A stretch of DNA of 64,000 nt from NCBI GenBank assembly GCA_002786025.1, contig NHNW01000039.1, positions 335,949 to 399,948 on the forward strand. The letters run 5' to 3'. The position numbers were made by a program, and so were the translations under genes. This stretch comes from Zasmidium citrigriseum (Eukaryota > Ascomycota > Dothideomycetes > Mycosphaerellales > Mycosphaerellaceae). This document shows positions 21,763-33,614 of this stretch, piece after piece. Below the pieces are notes generated by a model that was not told where the DNA came from, searched no databases, and worked only from the letters and a program-made list of their open reading frames with translations. The first letter of the stretch is position 1; each line of letters starts with the position of its first letter.

Positions 21763-23126
21763 ATGGATTTTATGGCGAATTTATTCCCGGGATCGTTCCA
21801 ACCAAGTCTGCAGCCAGCGAGCACTTGTCTCGAAGCTCACGGGGCCATTCTCAATCCTTTGCCAGCTTCACATTCGGCGCTCAACGCCGTTTCGGTCGCC
21901 CAGAATCTTGCAGTCATTCCGGATTCATGGCAGAGCGGTGACGTGGGTAAGTTCAGAAGAAAAGACTTCAGCTGGTCGAGCGGCGTTTCTGAAACATATT
22001 GCAGCATCTCCCTTCTACGACATCGTCCCCACCGAGCCATGCGTATCAGCAGCCTTGGCTGAGATCAAGAATGCCGACTTCATCGCCCTGAACGATGCCT
22101 TCTTCGATGTCATAGGATCAGAGGCGAAGCTCGAACGAATACAATCGTTCCCGCCTGCCCAACATCATGTCCACGAAGCACCCGTGTATTTGCCCGAGAC
22201 AAACGAGCTACTCTACTCCGATACCTCCCTGGCAGGCACTTTGTATGCGATCAACATCGATACTCATGAGGTGAGTCAAACCCTAGTGTTGGGAACAATG
22301 AAAGACTCACAATCGTCAGGTTCGCAAAGTGGCCTTGACCCCACCTCTGCAAAACATCAATGGCGGCACATACCATCGAGGAAGCGTTTACGTAGCCACG
22401 AACGGCGGCCCAGTACGTGGAATCTTCGAAGTCAACGTGACTACCGGACGAGCGGAAGCAATCGTCAACAACTACCGTGGCCGACACCTGAACAGTCCGA
22501 ATGATTTGATCTTCGATTCCAGATCGAATATGTACTTCACGGACCCTACATACGGGTACGATCAAAGCTGGCCGAGTGTACAAGCCCCCGAGCTGCCAAA
22601 TGCCATCTACCGGTTTGATCCTCGCACAAAAGCGCTTCAAGCACTGTCGAACTCTGCCATTTTGATGCCGAATGGGCTGGCTCTTTCCGCCGACGAGAAA
22701 ACTCTCTACGTCGCTGACTCCAGTTCTTCGTCCATGGAGCTGGCCAGTCAACGAGCCGTGTTCGCATTCGACATTCGACAAGGCGGTCTCCTGGACAGCC
22801 CGAGGCTGATATATCAGGTCGAATCAGGCTGGCCAGATGGGCTGCGCGTGACTGAAAGCGGTCTTCTCCTTGTCGCAGTGGCTGGAGGAGTGGATATTGT
22901 TGATCCCAATACTGGGACTTTGCTCGGCAAGATCAACACGCCCGACGACATCATCTTCAACCTGGAGCCGGCGAGAGGCAAAGGCGTCTGGCTCCTGACG
23001 GGAAAGAAGCATATCTACAAGGTGACGATCAAGGAAGAGCCGGTTCAGTCCTGGGTCGCAGGTAACCCTCCGTTCATTCACCGGATTTTGACGAGCGTTG
23101 CTGGCCTGTGGAAGAAGGAGCTCTGA
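21763..23126 (+). CDS. SMP-30/gluconolactonase-like beta-propeller protein
   Basis: Three exons (21763-21946, 22005-22270, 22320-23126) give about 418 residues; a start at 21772 is also possible. The body has the six-bladed propeller features of SMP-30/gluconolactonase/LRE proteins: HEAPVYLPETNELLYSD, the metal-site region HLNSPNDLIFDSRSNMYFTD, NGLALSADEKTLYVAD and PDGLRVTESGLLLVA. Such enzymes are Ca2+-dependent lactonases. The N-terminal 60 residues are less typical and the first exon is the least certain part. It shares a short divergent promoter with the Dabb gene, so the two may be co-expressed (inference). Confidence 0.85.
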
Positions 23127-24842
23127 CCGGCCTTGGGTAGTCCGACTCGATCATTGATTGACGAGCCTTCTCCGCCGTGCCTGTTTTTCGACTTGTGTCT
23201 GGTGTCAGGGCCGTTTCTCTAAGGTCTTCCCACTTTCAGGCAATGAGATGTGGTGTAAAGCATCAAGTCATGCTCCAAACCCTCGATGGCCTGATCCGCG
23301 ATATCTTGAGAGCATCCGACTCAGCTCTCTTCCGACGCTTGTGCAGGCGCCGTAACAGCTGAATTCGAAGCCCTGGCTTCCGTTTCGGTTGCAAGTGGGC
23401 AATGTAGAGTTGGAAAGTTTTGGTGGGCTTCTGTCGGGCGGGCATGTTCTGGTCAGGACTTGAGATGGGTTTTGCTCGTTGCTCCTGCTTGGAATCGACT
23501 GCTCCCACGAGCTGGGATATCGAAAGCCTCCTTCGACGTTCCTGGTCTTGTATCAAGTCGGCCAGGGCCTGGTGATAGCTCTGGACGGTAGTTGTGACCA
23601 TTGGACCGGGCCAGAGTAGAGAATGGACGGACCTATGATTTCAAGCTTCCACTTTCGAGAGGTAAGGTAGATCACTCTATATCAATCAGCTCAATCCTTA
23701 TGACGATGGTCCAGCCCATTGAGTTCGAACTCTTGCATCCAGGATAGCTCGCCGTCGGTACGGAGGTGCCGTCGATGCTATGACAGTTTCTTGCAGGGGG
23801 AAGAAAGTCAATGGCAAGTAAGCTTATTCAAAGTTGCCTGGCCCAAAGCCTTGAAGTGGTCCCGGGCCCGTAGGAACATTGGGATCACTGGCCCGCGTCA
23901 CTTTTTGACGGTTGACGGAACGTATGCTGCAGCCACTGACTTCAGTGTGCCTCTTGGCTTCAGCTGGATGTCTCGCGCTGTCATATGAAGCTCGGCTGGT
24001 CACCAAATTCCCAATGTGGATGTTGTATGCGTTGACCAGAATAACAACTCCATGGCCTCAAGTTCTTGTGCTGACCTGATATTGGATAGATGGCCTACTT
24101 TATGAGGTTGAATGGATGCGTCCGCAACTTTGTCGTTATCATCTCGATCTTTGCAAAATCTTCGTGCCTTGTGGATTGGAAAAGCAGCTCCTCGGCGTGA
24201 GTGTTTCCAGGCAACGTCCTTCGCCATTCATTCTCGGGATCGCCGTGGCCTCAGCCTCTTGTCGCCTGTATTGTTATTGATCGACAACGAAGGACAGAGC
24301 TGCACCAATGAATGGTGGCCGCCAGGTTCAGGCCAGAGGTCTTGCAGTGGTCCATCGGGTCTAGACCCAGCTTTGCCAAGTCTCAGCGCCGACCTCAGAA
24401 ATCCTCCATACGGACAGCCTTGTCAGGCAAAGATCATCTATCTCGAGCTCTTCCTCGACGGCTCGGATCAGAGCTCGTCCGAGGCACTTTTGTTGCTGCT
24501 TTGCTCCAAGCAAAGCTTCCTCGTCTTTTGTTTGGCTCCGAGGATGGTTGCTCTTGACGTCGAACGATCACGTGGATTCTTGTGTACTGTCTCGCATGTC
24601 AGCCTTTCGTGCAAGCGAAACGATTCGTACTTTTTCCTCGATAGCTTAGAGAAGCTCTGAGACATGCTGTCAGCAAAATGAATTTCAATGATATGGACAG
24701 ACCGCAACACATGTACTGGAAGTCCTCAATCTGGCGGCTGATTCTGGCTACCGCAGGCAAGTTGTCACATTCTCTTCTTGTGCCTCCCCCAAATTCCAGT
24801 CGACTTCGCAAGCATTCTTTCACAGGACCGCTCGGCGTGTGT
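23127..24842. other. Intergenic, one weak frame only
   Basis: 1.7 kb without a supported gene. A minus-strand ATG frame at 23263-23601 would give a 112-residue basic protein rich in Arg, Lys and Gln. It has no recognisable features, so it is not called. Confidence 0.45.
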
Positions 24843-25709
24843 TCAAGGGCCGACACCTGCCGTATGTGCGTCTGGGTATTCGTTTGTTTGGCCGACCAAG
24901 CGACAGACCTCTTCACCACACTCAACGCCCTTTCCATCATGATCCATAAGGTATGCTTTGAACCATTGATTCTGTTCCAGCTCGCTGCCTCCTGGCTGGA
25001 GCTCTCCGCTTTCAAATTTGATCCCACAGAGGCTGCCTCCCCAGCGCCACAGTCGGTAAACCAGGCTCCGGTAGAACAACCGCCAGACCACCTCATTGAA
25101 ACAGCCGTTGTTCCTGACCTCCAGGCAATTGACCTTGCGCAAGCTCTTCAATGTCTCGCAGAAGACATACGCCAGGGTGTGGGTTTGCGATAGGTCCGCG
25201 ATCTCGGCGAAGGCTCGTGAGTGGCATTCTGGACGGCTGGGTATCACCGTCAACGTGTCGAGCTGCACACTTGGATGTCCAAATGGCAAGCCGCACCAAG
25301 CCTCGTTCAAAGCTCTCAAGTGACTGATCCGAGCTGATAAGACGATGTGTCGAATGCCTCCCAATTTCGAAGGCGATAAGGCTCGCGAACGAAGGTCGAA
25401 CACGTCAGGATACGCGCATTCTCCTTCAACGTAGAATGGGGTCAAGGACAGGGCGAGGAGGTGGCATTCGTCGTGGATCTGTCGACATGTCTCGAGGAGT
25501 GCCAGCTTCCGAGAAGGTAGATTGGCGCGTTCGTTGAGGTAATCGCTCGGATCTCGCAACTTCAATGCAACGGCGAGCTCGTCTGGACGGGTAGGGACGT
25601 GTCGATAATGCTCTGATGCCTCTGGCTCAAAGATGTCCATGTAGATAGCATTACGTAGCTCACAGGGAATGGTAAGAAGAGACGCCTTTTCTGTTGTTGT
25701 CGGCATCAT
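24843..25709 (-). CDS. Fungal hypothetical protein with F-box-like N-terminal motif
   Basis: 288 residues from the ATG at 25709; the codon at the upstream end of the frame is TTG, not a start. The N-terminus has LLTIPCELRNAIYMDIFEP, the 'IPxELRNxIY' motif common to a large group of filamentous-fungal proteins resembling F-box or 2EXR proteins. A block around LALLETCRQIHDECHLLAL follows, also typical of that group. No membrane segment or signal peptide is seen. The function is unknown; protein-protein interaction is the usual guess. Confidence 0.75.
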   Translation of the reverse strand: MMPTTTEKASLLTIPCELRNAIYMDIFEPEASEHYRHVPTRPDELAVALKLRDPSDYLNERANLPSRKLALLETCRQIHDECHLLALSLTPFYVEGECAYPDVFDLRSRALSPSKLGGIRHIVLSARISHLRALNEAWCGLPFGHPSVQLDTLTVIPSRPECHSRAFAEIADLSQTHTLAYVFCETLKSLRKVNCLEVRNNGCFNEVVWRLFYRSLVYRLWRWGGSLCGIKFESGELQPGGSELEQNQWFKAYLMDHDGKGVECGEEVCRLVGQTNEYPDAHTAGVGP

Positions 25710-26374
25710 TGCTGTTGAAGCAAGGCCAGAATTGACTCTGTACAAGAGGAAGAGTTGATTATTAGAGGAGAGAGTAGGACATCATGGTGATGGCTTTCGT
25801 ACGAGCCTGGGTCTCGTGTCGTCGGTTAATCAGTGCTCGGCCGGCAATAGGGGTCAATAGTGAGACATGATAAAGGAAATGATGGGCGTGGCAGGCACAT
25901 GACGACGTGCAGCAGTCGGGCTGACTGATCGCCGATGCCGCCAACGCTGCCAAGTTCAAATCGCGGGCACTCCTTCTCATTCTCCCCAAAAGCTCGCGAC
26001 ACCCTTGATGCTTTCGATCGGAATGCACCGGAACATAAGCCTGCTGTCAGTGTTGAAGAAAAGCAGCCACAGCGAGATCCGCCATGCAGCCGCCGAGAGA
26101 CACAATCTGCATGAGGCATGAGTCGACCGAGCAACCCAAACTTGTAAAGACATTGCTCATTCTGTGTTCCATTTGAGGCAGCATGTACGTCCGCAGGCTT
26201 GCCGCTCGACAAGGCGTGCGTCATTGCCAACAGCCTTGCGGACCAGGTACCAGGTAAGAGTGGGAGAGTTTCCTCAGAACCCAGTCCTCAGCATTGCGGC
26301 GGGGTCGAATATATCACTCTCAGGTCTGACTGCACTCTTCTTTACTACCATTTCAAAGGCTTTTCTCAACGGCC
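25710..26374. promoter_or_regulatory. Divergent promoter region, no gene seen
   Basis: About 665 bp between two divergent starts (25709 minus and 26375 plus). No coding support. Confidence 0.4.
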
Positions 26375-27949
26375 ATGGCCACACAGTACAGTACGGACAA
26401 GTCGACATCGCGTAACGGACGAGAACGAATAGTCATCATCGGCACCGGCTGGGCTGGCTACAATGTGTCTCAGAACCTGAATGACCGGAAATTTGACATC
26501 ACGGTGATATCTCCAGAAGACACAAGTCCATACACACCACTTCTGGTATGCCACCACAGATCTAGCTTTTCTGAGACTTCTACTCACAATTTGACAGGCC
26601 AGTGCGGCTTGCGGGCTCTTCGACTTTTCCTTAGCCGAAGAACCTATAAGGCACAAGAGCAAACGAATCACGTACTACAAAGCGACTGTGGAAGACATCG
26701 ACTTCAGCCTAAAGACTTGCAAGTGCCGATCGACTTGTGATACGGACGGAGCTGCCGAGAACAGAGACTTCGATGTGGAGTACGATCGCCTCATCTTGGC
26801 TCCAGGGTGAGTTCACTCTTCGATACACCCTCCACATCTTTCTCACACATCTCACAGATGTGTTACGAATACATTCCATACTCCCGGCGCGGATGAGAAT
26901 GCGTTCTTTGTGAAGAACGTGAACGATGCCAAAAAGGTCCAGTATCGATTGAAGCAACTTCTGGAGCGGGCATCTCTTCCTGGTGTGAGCGAACAGGAGC
27001 AACGGGAGCTTTTGCACATCGTTGTCGTTGGTGGTGGTCCGACCGGTGTCGAAGTATCTGCTGAAATGAGTGATCTCCTGAACGACGACATGACGAAGCT
27101 GTATCCGAACTTGGAGGGCAAGATGTCTATTGCTATTCATGACGCTGCTCCGTTCATTCTGGGAGCATTTGAGGATGCTCTTCGACAGCATTCAATTCAC
27201 AGCTTCTCGAAACGGGGAGTCACTGTGATCACGGACTCCAAGATCAAAAAGGTCGAAGCAGACAGCATCACCACGGAAGTCGATGGTCGAATTGGTTGTG
27301 GTATGGTCGTATGGACTGCTGGGTACGTATCTGAAGATCAAATTTGTGTTAAAGCAGAATAAATAGCTGACACTCTTCTGTAGGAACAAGCAATGTTCCC
27401 TGGTCGATCGATTGGATGTATGCAAAACCGACAAACTGCCACGCATCGTAACCGATGGATATCTCCACGTGCTCGACAAGCAAAAGAATCCCATGAAAAA
27501 TGTGTATGCTTTGGGAGACGCCGCCGATATCAAGAAATACTTCTTGCCAACGACCGCCGAAGTTGCAGTCCAAAAGGTATGTGAACGGCCAGGCGTCGTT
27601 CTGTTCCATTGTTCAGACACGTGCTGACCGCTTGTCCTAGGCAGAGTATTTGGCCAAGGCCCTGAACAGGGATGCGGATGGTCAGCGAATCTTCGAGTAC
27701 AAGCAGAAGCCGTTGGTCGCATATATCGGAGGTCATGATGGAGTCATCTCTGGCAGAGCTGGTACGATCAAGAGCCTCTTGCAGGTCTTTCAAATTTGCT
27801 GACTTTCTGTGGATTGGTCTGGCCCGAGAGCATGGGCTGCCTGGCGAAGCAAGAACTTGTTGTGGACCAGAAGCTGGAGGCGAAAGGTCATGATCATGAT
27901 CTATTGGGGCTTGGATTGGATGGGAGGTAAGGAGATCGCGAGGCTCTAG
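26375..27949 (+). CDS. Alternative (type II) NADH dehydrogenase, C-terminus interrupted by an in-frame TGA
   Basis: A mitochondrial-type flavoprotein that oxidises NADH and reduces ubiquinone without pumping protons. Exons 26375-26545, 26598-26806, 26858-27322, 27384-27576 and 27641 onward join in frame. The first FAD-binding motif is IVIIGTGWAGYNVS and the second is IVVVGGGPTGVEVSAE; the ALGDAADIKKYFLPTTAEVA block is also present. The last exon meets TGA at 27800-27802 after QVFQIC. The same frame then continues to TAG at 27947 with the family C-terminus (DWSGPRAWAAWRSKNLL, then a Trp/Arg-rich tail). A 48-bp segment beginning GTACGA at 27758 and holding a GCTGAC branch site would remove the stop, but it ends in TG, not AG. 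The gene may therefore be mutated. No N-terminal targeting peptide is obvious. Confidence 0.75.
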
Positions 27950-28641
27950 CTGGAGTGCAGTCGGCATTTCAGTGTCTGAAAAAGTTGTTGCTGGACAAGC
28001 TGGAGCAAAAAGCTGTGTGTGGAATCTTTGCTCGCTGTATACTAACCTCTCTACATTCAATATCTCATCACGTGTCATAGTGGACCACCTTCTTGTTCGG
28101 GATGTGGAACAGAGTTCGGCTGTTACGACCCCGACTCCAACCAGATCTCCATCAAACGCAGCCCCAGGATTGGAGGTGACACGACCTCACTCTGCTACCT
28201 GGCAGCGGCCGCGGCGGCCCTTGGCCTATCTGTAGCATACGCACAGTGCGTGACACCTCAAGGTCGCATCCATCAGTTCGATTCCTGGCTGGCAATCCCA
28301 CCTCGGTGTCAAGTGGTGCAACGATTGCCTCTCTGGACTCACATGGAGTGGTGAACGCTGACTTCCCGGGCCAAACCAATGGCGGCTAACGGCACGCTAT
28401 CTCATGCTTACAGATTACCATTTTCCGAGCCACGGCCAACGAAGGAACAACATCCTTTTCGTATCGGCACTACTGATTGGAGACGCGGGGTGTGGCCACG
28501 AGAGATCGGCACGCCAGGGTCTCGGACCAAAGTGATATGGACACCACATGAGCTTGGTCGTGAACCTTGACTTTGCCGCGTTCTTCTTGTCCTTGACCTC
28601 ACCTTTTCGACTTTCCGCGGTTGTGGTGACGACAGGCCACG
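27950..28641. other. Intergenic, no gene seen
   Basis: About 690 bp between the NADH dehydrogenase and the transporter start. No supported frame; it likely holds the transporter promoter. Confidence 0.5.
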
Positions 28642-30529
28642 ATGCTCAGAACTGAGACGGGCACCTGGCTGCCCGCTTGGGTGCCAGATTCGTCTGTGGT
28701 GTTGGGGTTTCTGCTTATCATCTGCTCTGTTGTGCAGTCGACAGTGCGTTCCATCAAGTCTTGAACAGATCTCAGTACTGACGATTCTGCAGACTGGCGG
28801 CTACGATGGTAAAGGATGACGATTGTCATACCCATGACACCTGCTAACATTCCTAAGGCTCCATGCTCAACGGGCTTAACATCTTGCCATCGTAAGTAAA
28901 GCGAACGGCACGCTTCTCAATTTTTGAGACACAACATCTGCTAACCTGGGTCTTGTCACTTCAGATACACGGATTACTTCAATCTCAATGCTGCCACGAC
29001 CGGCTTGAACACAGCCTCCGTCTTCATCGGCGGTACGCTCGGGCCCCTCGTCTCAGGAGTCATTGCAGATAAATGTGGTCGACGACCCGCAGTCTTCTAC
29101 GGCTCCGTGATCACCATCATTGGGGTCATCCTCCAAGCAGCCGCCCAAAACATCGCAATGTTCGTCGTCGCCCGCATCATCCTCGGTTTCGGGTCTCAGA
29201 TCTCTGGAATCGCGGCCGGAGTCTATCTCTCTGAGACATTCGCCAGCAGGTGGCGTGCTTGGGGCGTTGGTCTGCTCAATGACTTCTACTATATTGGAGC
29301 TTTGATCGCGGCTGGTATCACTCTCGGTACGGGCAAGTGGCAAACAACCTGGGCGTGGCGAGCACCGTCTCTTTTCCAGGGTATCTTCAGCCTGCTTTGC
29401 ATATTGATTCTGCCGTTCATCCCGGAGAGTCCTCGATGGCTGGTCAACAAGGGATATTTTGATGCCGCTCGCACCACTGTTGCGCAAACGAATGCCAATG
29501 GTGATCTCAACAATCCGGTTGTGCTGACTGTCTACAAGGAGATTGTCGACACTTTGAAATGGGAGAAAGAGGAGAAGAGGACTATGACGCCTATTGAGAT
29601 CGCAAAGGATCCAGTTGCACGGAAGCGGCTTCTAATTGGAATGTCTGCTGGACCTTTCAGTGCCATTGCTGGTACGGTGTCCCGTCACATGTCATGCTTC
29701 AAGCACATGCTAATAAGCTCTTACCATAGGAAACATCATCGCCTCTTACTACCTCGGCGCCGAGCTCGACACAGCAGGAATTACGGACAGCACCGATCAA
29801 CTCAAAGCAAACGTTGTCCTCAATGTTTGGTCACTACTGTGCTCAATCATAGGGACGTGGGGCTGCGCTAGATTGGGACGAAAGTCGACGGCCCTCGTCT
29901 CGCAGTTCTTGCTCATTGCATGCCTCTTCATCATCGGTGGGCTGTCGAAGTTGTACGCAGACAATCCCAATGGAGCTTCTGACAGCCTTATCTACGGCAA
30001 CGTGGCGACGATGTTTTTGTTCCAAGGTACGATCAAGAAGACAATTACAGCGCTACGTGGAGGACTAACGTTGAAATAGGCTTCTACTCCGTAGCTTGGA
30101 CTCCATTGCTCTATCTCTACCCTCCTGAGGTCATGAACTACTCAATCAGAGCCAATGGAGTGGCATTCTCGCAGCTGATGCTCAACTGCGTTGCGTAAGT
30201 CATTGAACCAACATTGCACATTGATTCCGGAATCACTGACGTCGAATAGAATCGTCCTCGTCTTCGTCATGCCAATCGGTCTCGACAACATTGGCTGGAA
30301 GATGTACATGATCAACGGAGGCTGGGATATCGTGACATTCGCCCTGATCGCCATCTTCTGGGTCGAGACGAAAGGCAAGACTTTGGAAGAAATCGACGCC
30401 ATCTTCGAAGGCCATAAACACTCTGATGTTCCGGATGTCGAAGCTGTACGCCGTGGTAAAGAACATATCGATATTACGGGCGTGGAGAAGGAGTTGGAGA
30501 AGGAGGTTGTGGCGATGAAGACGGAGTAG
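28642..30529 (+). CDS. MFS sugar transporter (hexose/lactose permease-like)
   Basis: Seven exons (28642-28743, 28793-28808, 28858-28891, 28965-29671, 29730-30026, 30080-30194, 30250-30529) give 516 residues. The first three are very short but restore the family motif TGGYDGSMLNGLNILPSYTDYF. The sugar-transporter loop DKCGRRPAVF lies after segment 2, PESPRWLV after segment 6, and the C-terminal signature is VETKGKTLEEIDAIFEG. About twelve membrane segments are visible. These are proton-coupled importers of mono- or disaccharides at the plasma membrane; the substrate cannot be told from sequence alone. The length is typical. Confidence 0.92.
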
Positions 30530-30920
30530 TAGTGCGTGGTCGAGTGAAGTCTACAGAGGTACGAATTGACGATTCTCTTTGCCCCTCTGGCAAGTGCTCT
30601 CCTTCGCTCTGAGACTGAGTAGGCATCGCTTTCCGTTCCTGGAGCCTGTTCTCTCCAAAGATCGAGGGGGTAGTCCTGACCAAATTTCACTGCCACTTCT
30701 CTTCTGCGGTTGGCTTCGCATGGAATGTGCGTGGCTTGAGATCTACGCAGGGAGGCCTCTCATGTTACAGATCTGATCGCCCCGTGGTCCTTCCCTGCTG
30801 TTGCAAGACAAGGTCTGACAGTACAATTGGTGATCCAGGTGGAAGTTCGTTCAAACCCCTTCGTTAACGCTCGAGCACAACAGGAGTCGCCTCTCAAGTC
30901 ATCCCACTGGCTACAGAAAG
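30530..30920. other. Intergenic between convergent 3' ends
   Basis: Facing 3' regions of the sugar transporter and the NTF2-like gene. No coding support. Confidence 0.5.
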
Positions 30921-31433
30921 TCAGCCTCCATCAATCATCCCCTCAAACCAGAAAAAATACTCACGAAAAACCATCCCATCCCCACTCAACCCCTCAAAAC
31001 TCACCATCTTCGTACAAACCCACCCACCTCCCTCCCCCTCAACAAACCTCCAATCCAACGTCGCCATACACTGCCTCACAATCCCCTCCCCAAGCCCCGA
31101 ATACTCCATACTCAGAATGCAACTCGCCTTCTTCCTCGAAATCGCACTCGCATCAATAGAAAGTGGCGTGAGCTTGAACTCAGGAAAAAACTCGCAGAGA
31201 CGCGAGAGGCCGTCGAGGTACTCAGTCAGGGACATGGGGACGGGGGGCGTGTTGAGGGGGTCGCCGGAGACTGCGGCTAGGCCGGTGAAGGTGGGGGACA
31301 TGTGTGTCCAGGGGGCGGAGGTTGGGGAGAGGGTGCGGGTGTTTACGGCTGTGCAGAGAGAGGTTACGAGGTGGGTGATTTCAGATTCGATTTCGGGGGC
31401 GTTTGGGGGTGGATTCTTTGGTGGGTTCGTCAT
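30921..31433 (-). CDS. NTF2/SnoaL-like hypothetical protein
   Basis: 170 residues from the ATG at 31433; an in-frame ATG at 31634 would add 67 residues of low-complexity sequence and is less likely. The body reads like a cone-shaped NTF2/SnoaL-like fold: a helical start (EITHLVTSLCTAVNTRTL), a WTHMSPTFTGLA segment, then beta-rich stretches ending CMATLDWRFVEGEGGGWVC. No catalytic residues can be assigned. The codon usage is markedly CT-rich on the plus strand. Function is unknown. Confidence 0.6.
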   Translation of the reverse strand: MTNPPKNPPPNAPEIESEITHLVTSLCTAVNTRTLSPTSAPWTHMSPTFTGLAAVSGDPLNTPPVPMSLTEYLDGLSRLCEFFPEFKLTPLSIDASAISRKKASCILSMEYSGLGEGIVRQCMATLDWRFVEGEGGGWVCTKMVSFEGLSGDGMVFREYFFWFEGMIDGG

Positions 31434-32092
31434 GATGTGGTGTGGGTGAAGGAGTTGTGGCTTTGAGAAGAAGGACGAGAGGGAGAATTCAGGATTTGAT
31501 AGGAAGGATTCGAAAGTGTTGTTGATGGAGGACGAATGCGCTTCTTCACTCGGAGGTGCCGTTCTTCCATAGAGGCGACGGAATGATGCCGTGGCAAAAG
31601 AGCAAGAGGAGAGCTCACCGTATGGTATAAGCATTCACCGGTGTTGCTTCCGTCCGAGTGCGAGATGTTAGTGCCACATTTTCTGGTTGGTTTCAACCTG
31701 ATGAAGCTAGACTGACCGTGGCGGAAGGATCAAGGAGGAATGCCGCGTGGAAAAGAGTTCTGAAGCCAGAATATTGTCGCTTTGACTTTCCATCCTTCAG
31801 CCTCGGTTCCAAGCACATGTCGTTGATCCGGAAGCTACTTGTGCATGCCGTGTAGCTCACCGTTCCTCTGTGAGAGATGTTGCAAGAAAAGGCGTAGGCA
31901 GGCATCTCAGATCAAACTCCATTACATTCCGTCCGACATAAGATCTATCCGTAACGACTGATCCACCGCATTGCGCCTTCGTAAGTTCATTCTCATAACA
32001 ATCATCGATCAGGTCTCTATTAGAAATCAGCCAGGTTCCCAAGGAACGCCATTATCAGCTGCAACTCTCACCGTTGTGTCTCCTCGAAGCAT
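31434..32092. other. Intergenic, no gene seen
   Basis: Spacer upstream of the NTF2-like gene and downstream of a small secreted-protein gene. No coding support beyond the possible N-terminal extension to 31634. Confidence 0.45.
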
Positions 32093-32624
32093 CTAGCACC
32101 ACCAGCAGTTCAAAAGCTGCCTGCGGCGCCACCACCATGGCTGCTGTTGGAACAAAAGCTGGTTCTGGAAGTTGAAACCAGCATTGAAGCGGAAGTTGCC
32201 TTGAGGCAAGAAGAATTGTTCTCCTGCAAAGCGGATCAGGCTTGCTCGCGAGGTTGTTGGGGTGATAGGGACTCACCCTGCTTGGCCTGTTGAGCCTGCT
32301 CAGCGCGCTTCACCATCTTCTCCTTGTCCTTGGGGCGATGTCAGTATGAGGTGTAATCGATGAGCAGGTGGGAAAGGGCTCACCCAGTGAAGGTCATCGT
32401 CCCACCATGCGGGGGCTTGTTGGATCTGCTCAGCACGAGCTTGGAGAGCCGCGTCTTGGAGAGCAGCATCCTGAAGAGCAGCGTCCATGGCCTAACATCT
32501 GTCAGTCACTTTGTATCGTTAGGCGTTCATCGTAGAGACGGACCTCAGCGTCCGGTACTGGAATGGCCAGAGCGCCGTTGACGGCCAGAGAGGCGATGAG
32601 GGCGGCGATGTACTTGAATTGCAT
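32093..32624 (-). CDS. Small secreted protein with DAALQ repeats and Trp-rich tail
   Basis: Four exons (32544-32624, 32384-32491, 32277-32328, 32093-32223) give 123 residues. A signal peptide is clear (Met-Gln-Phe-Lys, then a hydrophobic Ala/Leu core ending ALA). Exon 2 begins with three tandem copies of a four-to-five residue unit (DAALQ). A KR dibasic site (VKRAEQ) may be cut by Kex2. The last exon is Phe/Asn/Gln-rich and ends PWWWRRRQLLNCWWC, an unusual Trp/Arg/Cys cluster with two Cys. I recognise no family. Every splice site is canonical and the frame is continuous, which supports a real gene; an effector-like role is only inference. Confidence 0.65.
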
Positions 32625-33614
32625 TGTTGCTTAAGTCGGTTGTTTGATAAGGCGGTGAAGTTGGTGTGTTGGAGTGGCTTTGGGCGTTTGCTGGTGAGTG
32701 TTGTTGCTGTGCTTGATGATGGACTTTGGAAGTACTCGCAGCCTCCTTATATATTCTTTCCTCGAGCATTGTTCTCCATCATTCGGACTCGTCGGATGGT
32801 CTCCTCAAGCGAAAATCAGTAATCCGCAGTCTTCAGCCTGCTTTACCATCTTGGCCGTTCGGCGCCAATGTCTTGAGAACATCAATCAAGTAGTAAGTCA
32901 CAGCGGTTCTGTCGATGCACTAAGGCGAAGCACATAAGGTTCGCATGACAGATCCCGAAGACCAGGAATGCAGGTCCGACCAGGGGTCGACAGAACGATT
33001 TTGGAAGTTTCAGACAGGGACTTGCCTTCCATGTGAGCTGATCCTGGTGTGATCGACACTGGTTGATTGGTATGAAACATGTGCATAAGATCTCGGCGTC
33101 GTCAATGCAAGTTGAACGTGCTGAACTGAGGCTGACAGGCACGGCGCCCACGTGTTGGCTTGGAATGCGCGTTTGACGTGCATCCCACGTACTCTGGTCG
33201 CTGTCAGAAGGTTATATGGCGGGTCTTGCGTGTTTCATGTCTGCAGTTCGTCCTGGTGCACGGAGCTCTGTCCTGGCTGCTGAGCTGGATACGAGTGAAC
33301 ATGATCTTGTTTGAAGGACATAGCAGGGGAGGGGGTCTGGGCATGTTGTTGGAAATGTTTGCATTGGCGAATCGTATTGTGTTCCTGTGGAGGCTTCATC
33401 GAGCTCGAGCTCACATACCATGCGGGTGTTCGATTCCGCTTCTCGAAGAGTCAGTGGTGCAATCCGCTACTTCCGGCATGGCGAGCAGTGAATAGCAATG
33501 TTGACGTCGATTCATCGCCTTGGACTTTATCCAAGAAGCGGAGATCGCTGTCGGGCCTCGCCACGTGGAGTCGGTGTGACGGGCAGGTGGAGAGCTGCAA
33601 TGCCCTTTCGTACG
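32625..33614. other. Intergenic, about 1 kb, no gene seen
   Basis: Promoter side of the small secreted-protein gene and 3' side of the epimerase gene. No coding support. Confidence 0.5.

Noticed and set aside
23263..23601. Minus-strand ATG frame of 112 codons
   Set aside because: Basic, featureless translation with no splice, signal or family support.
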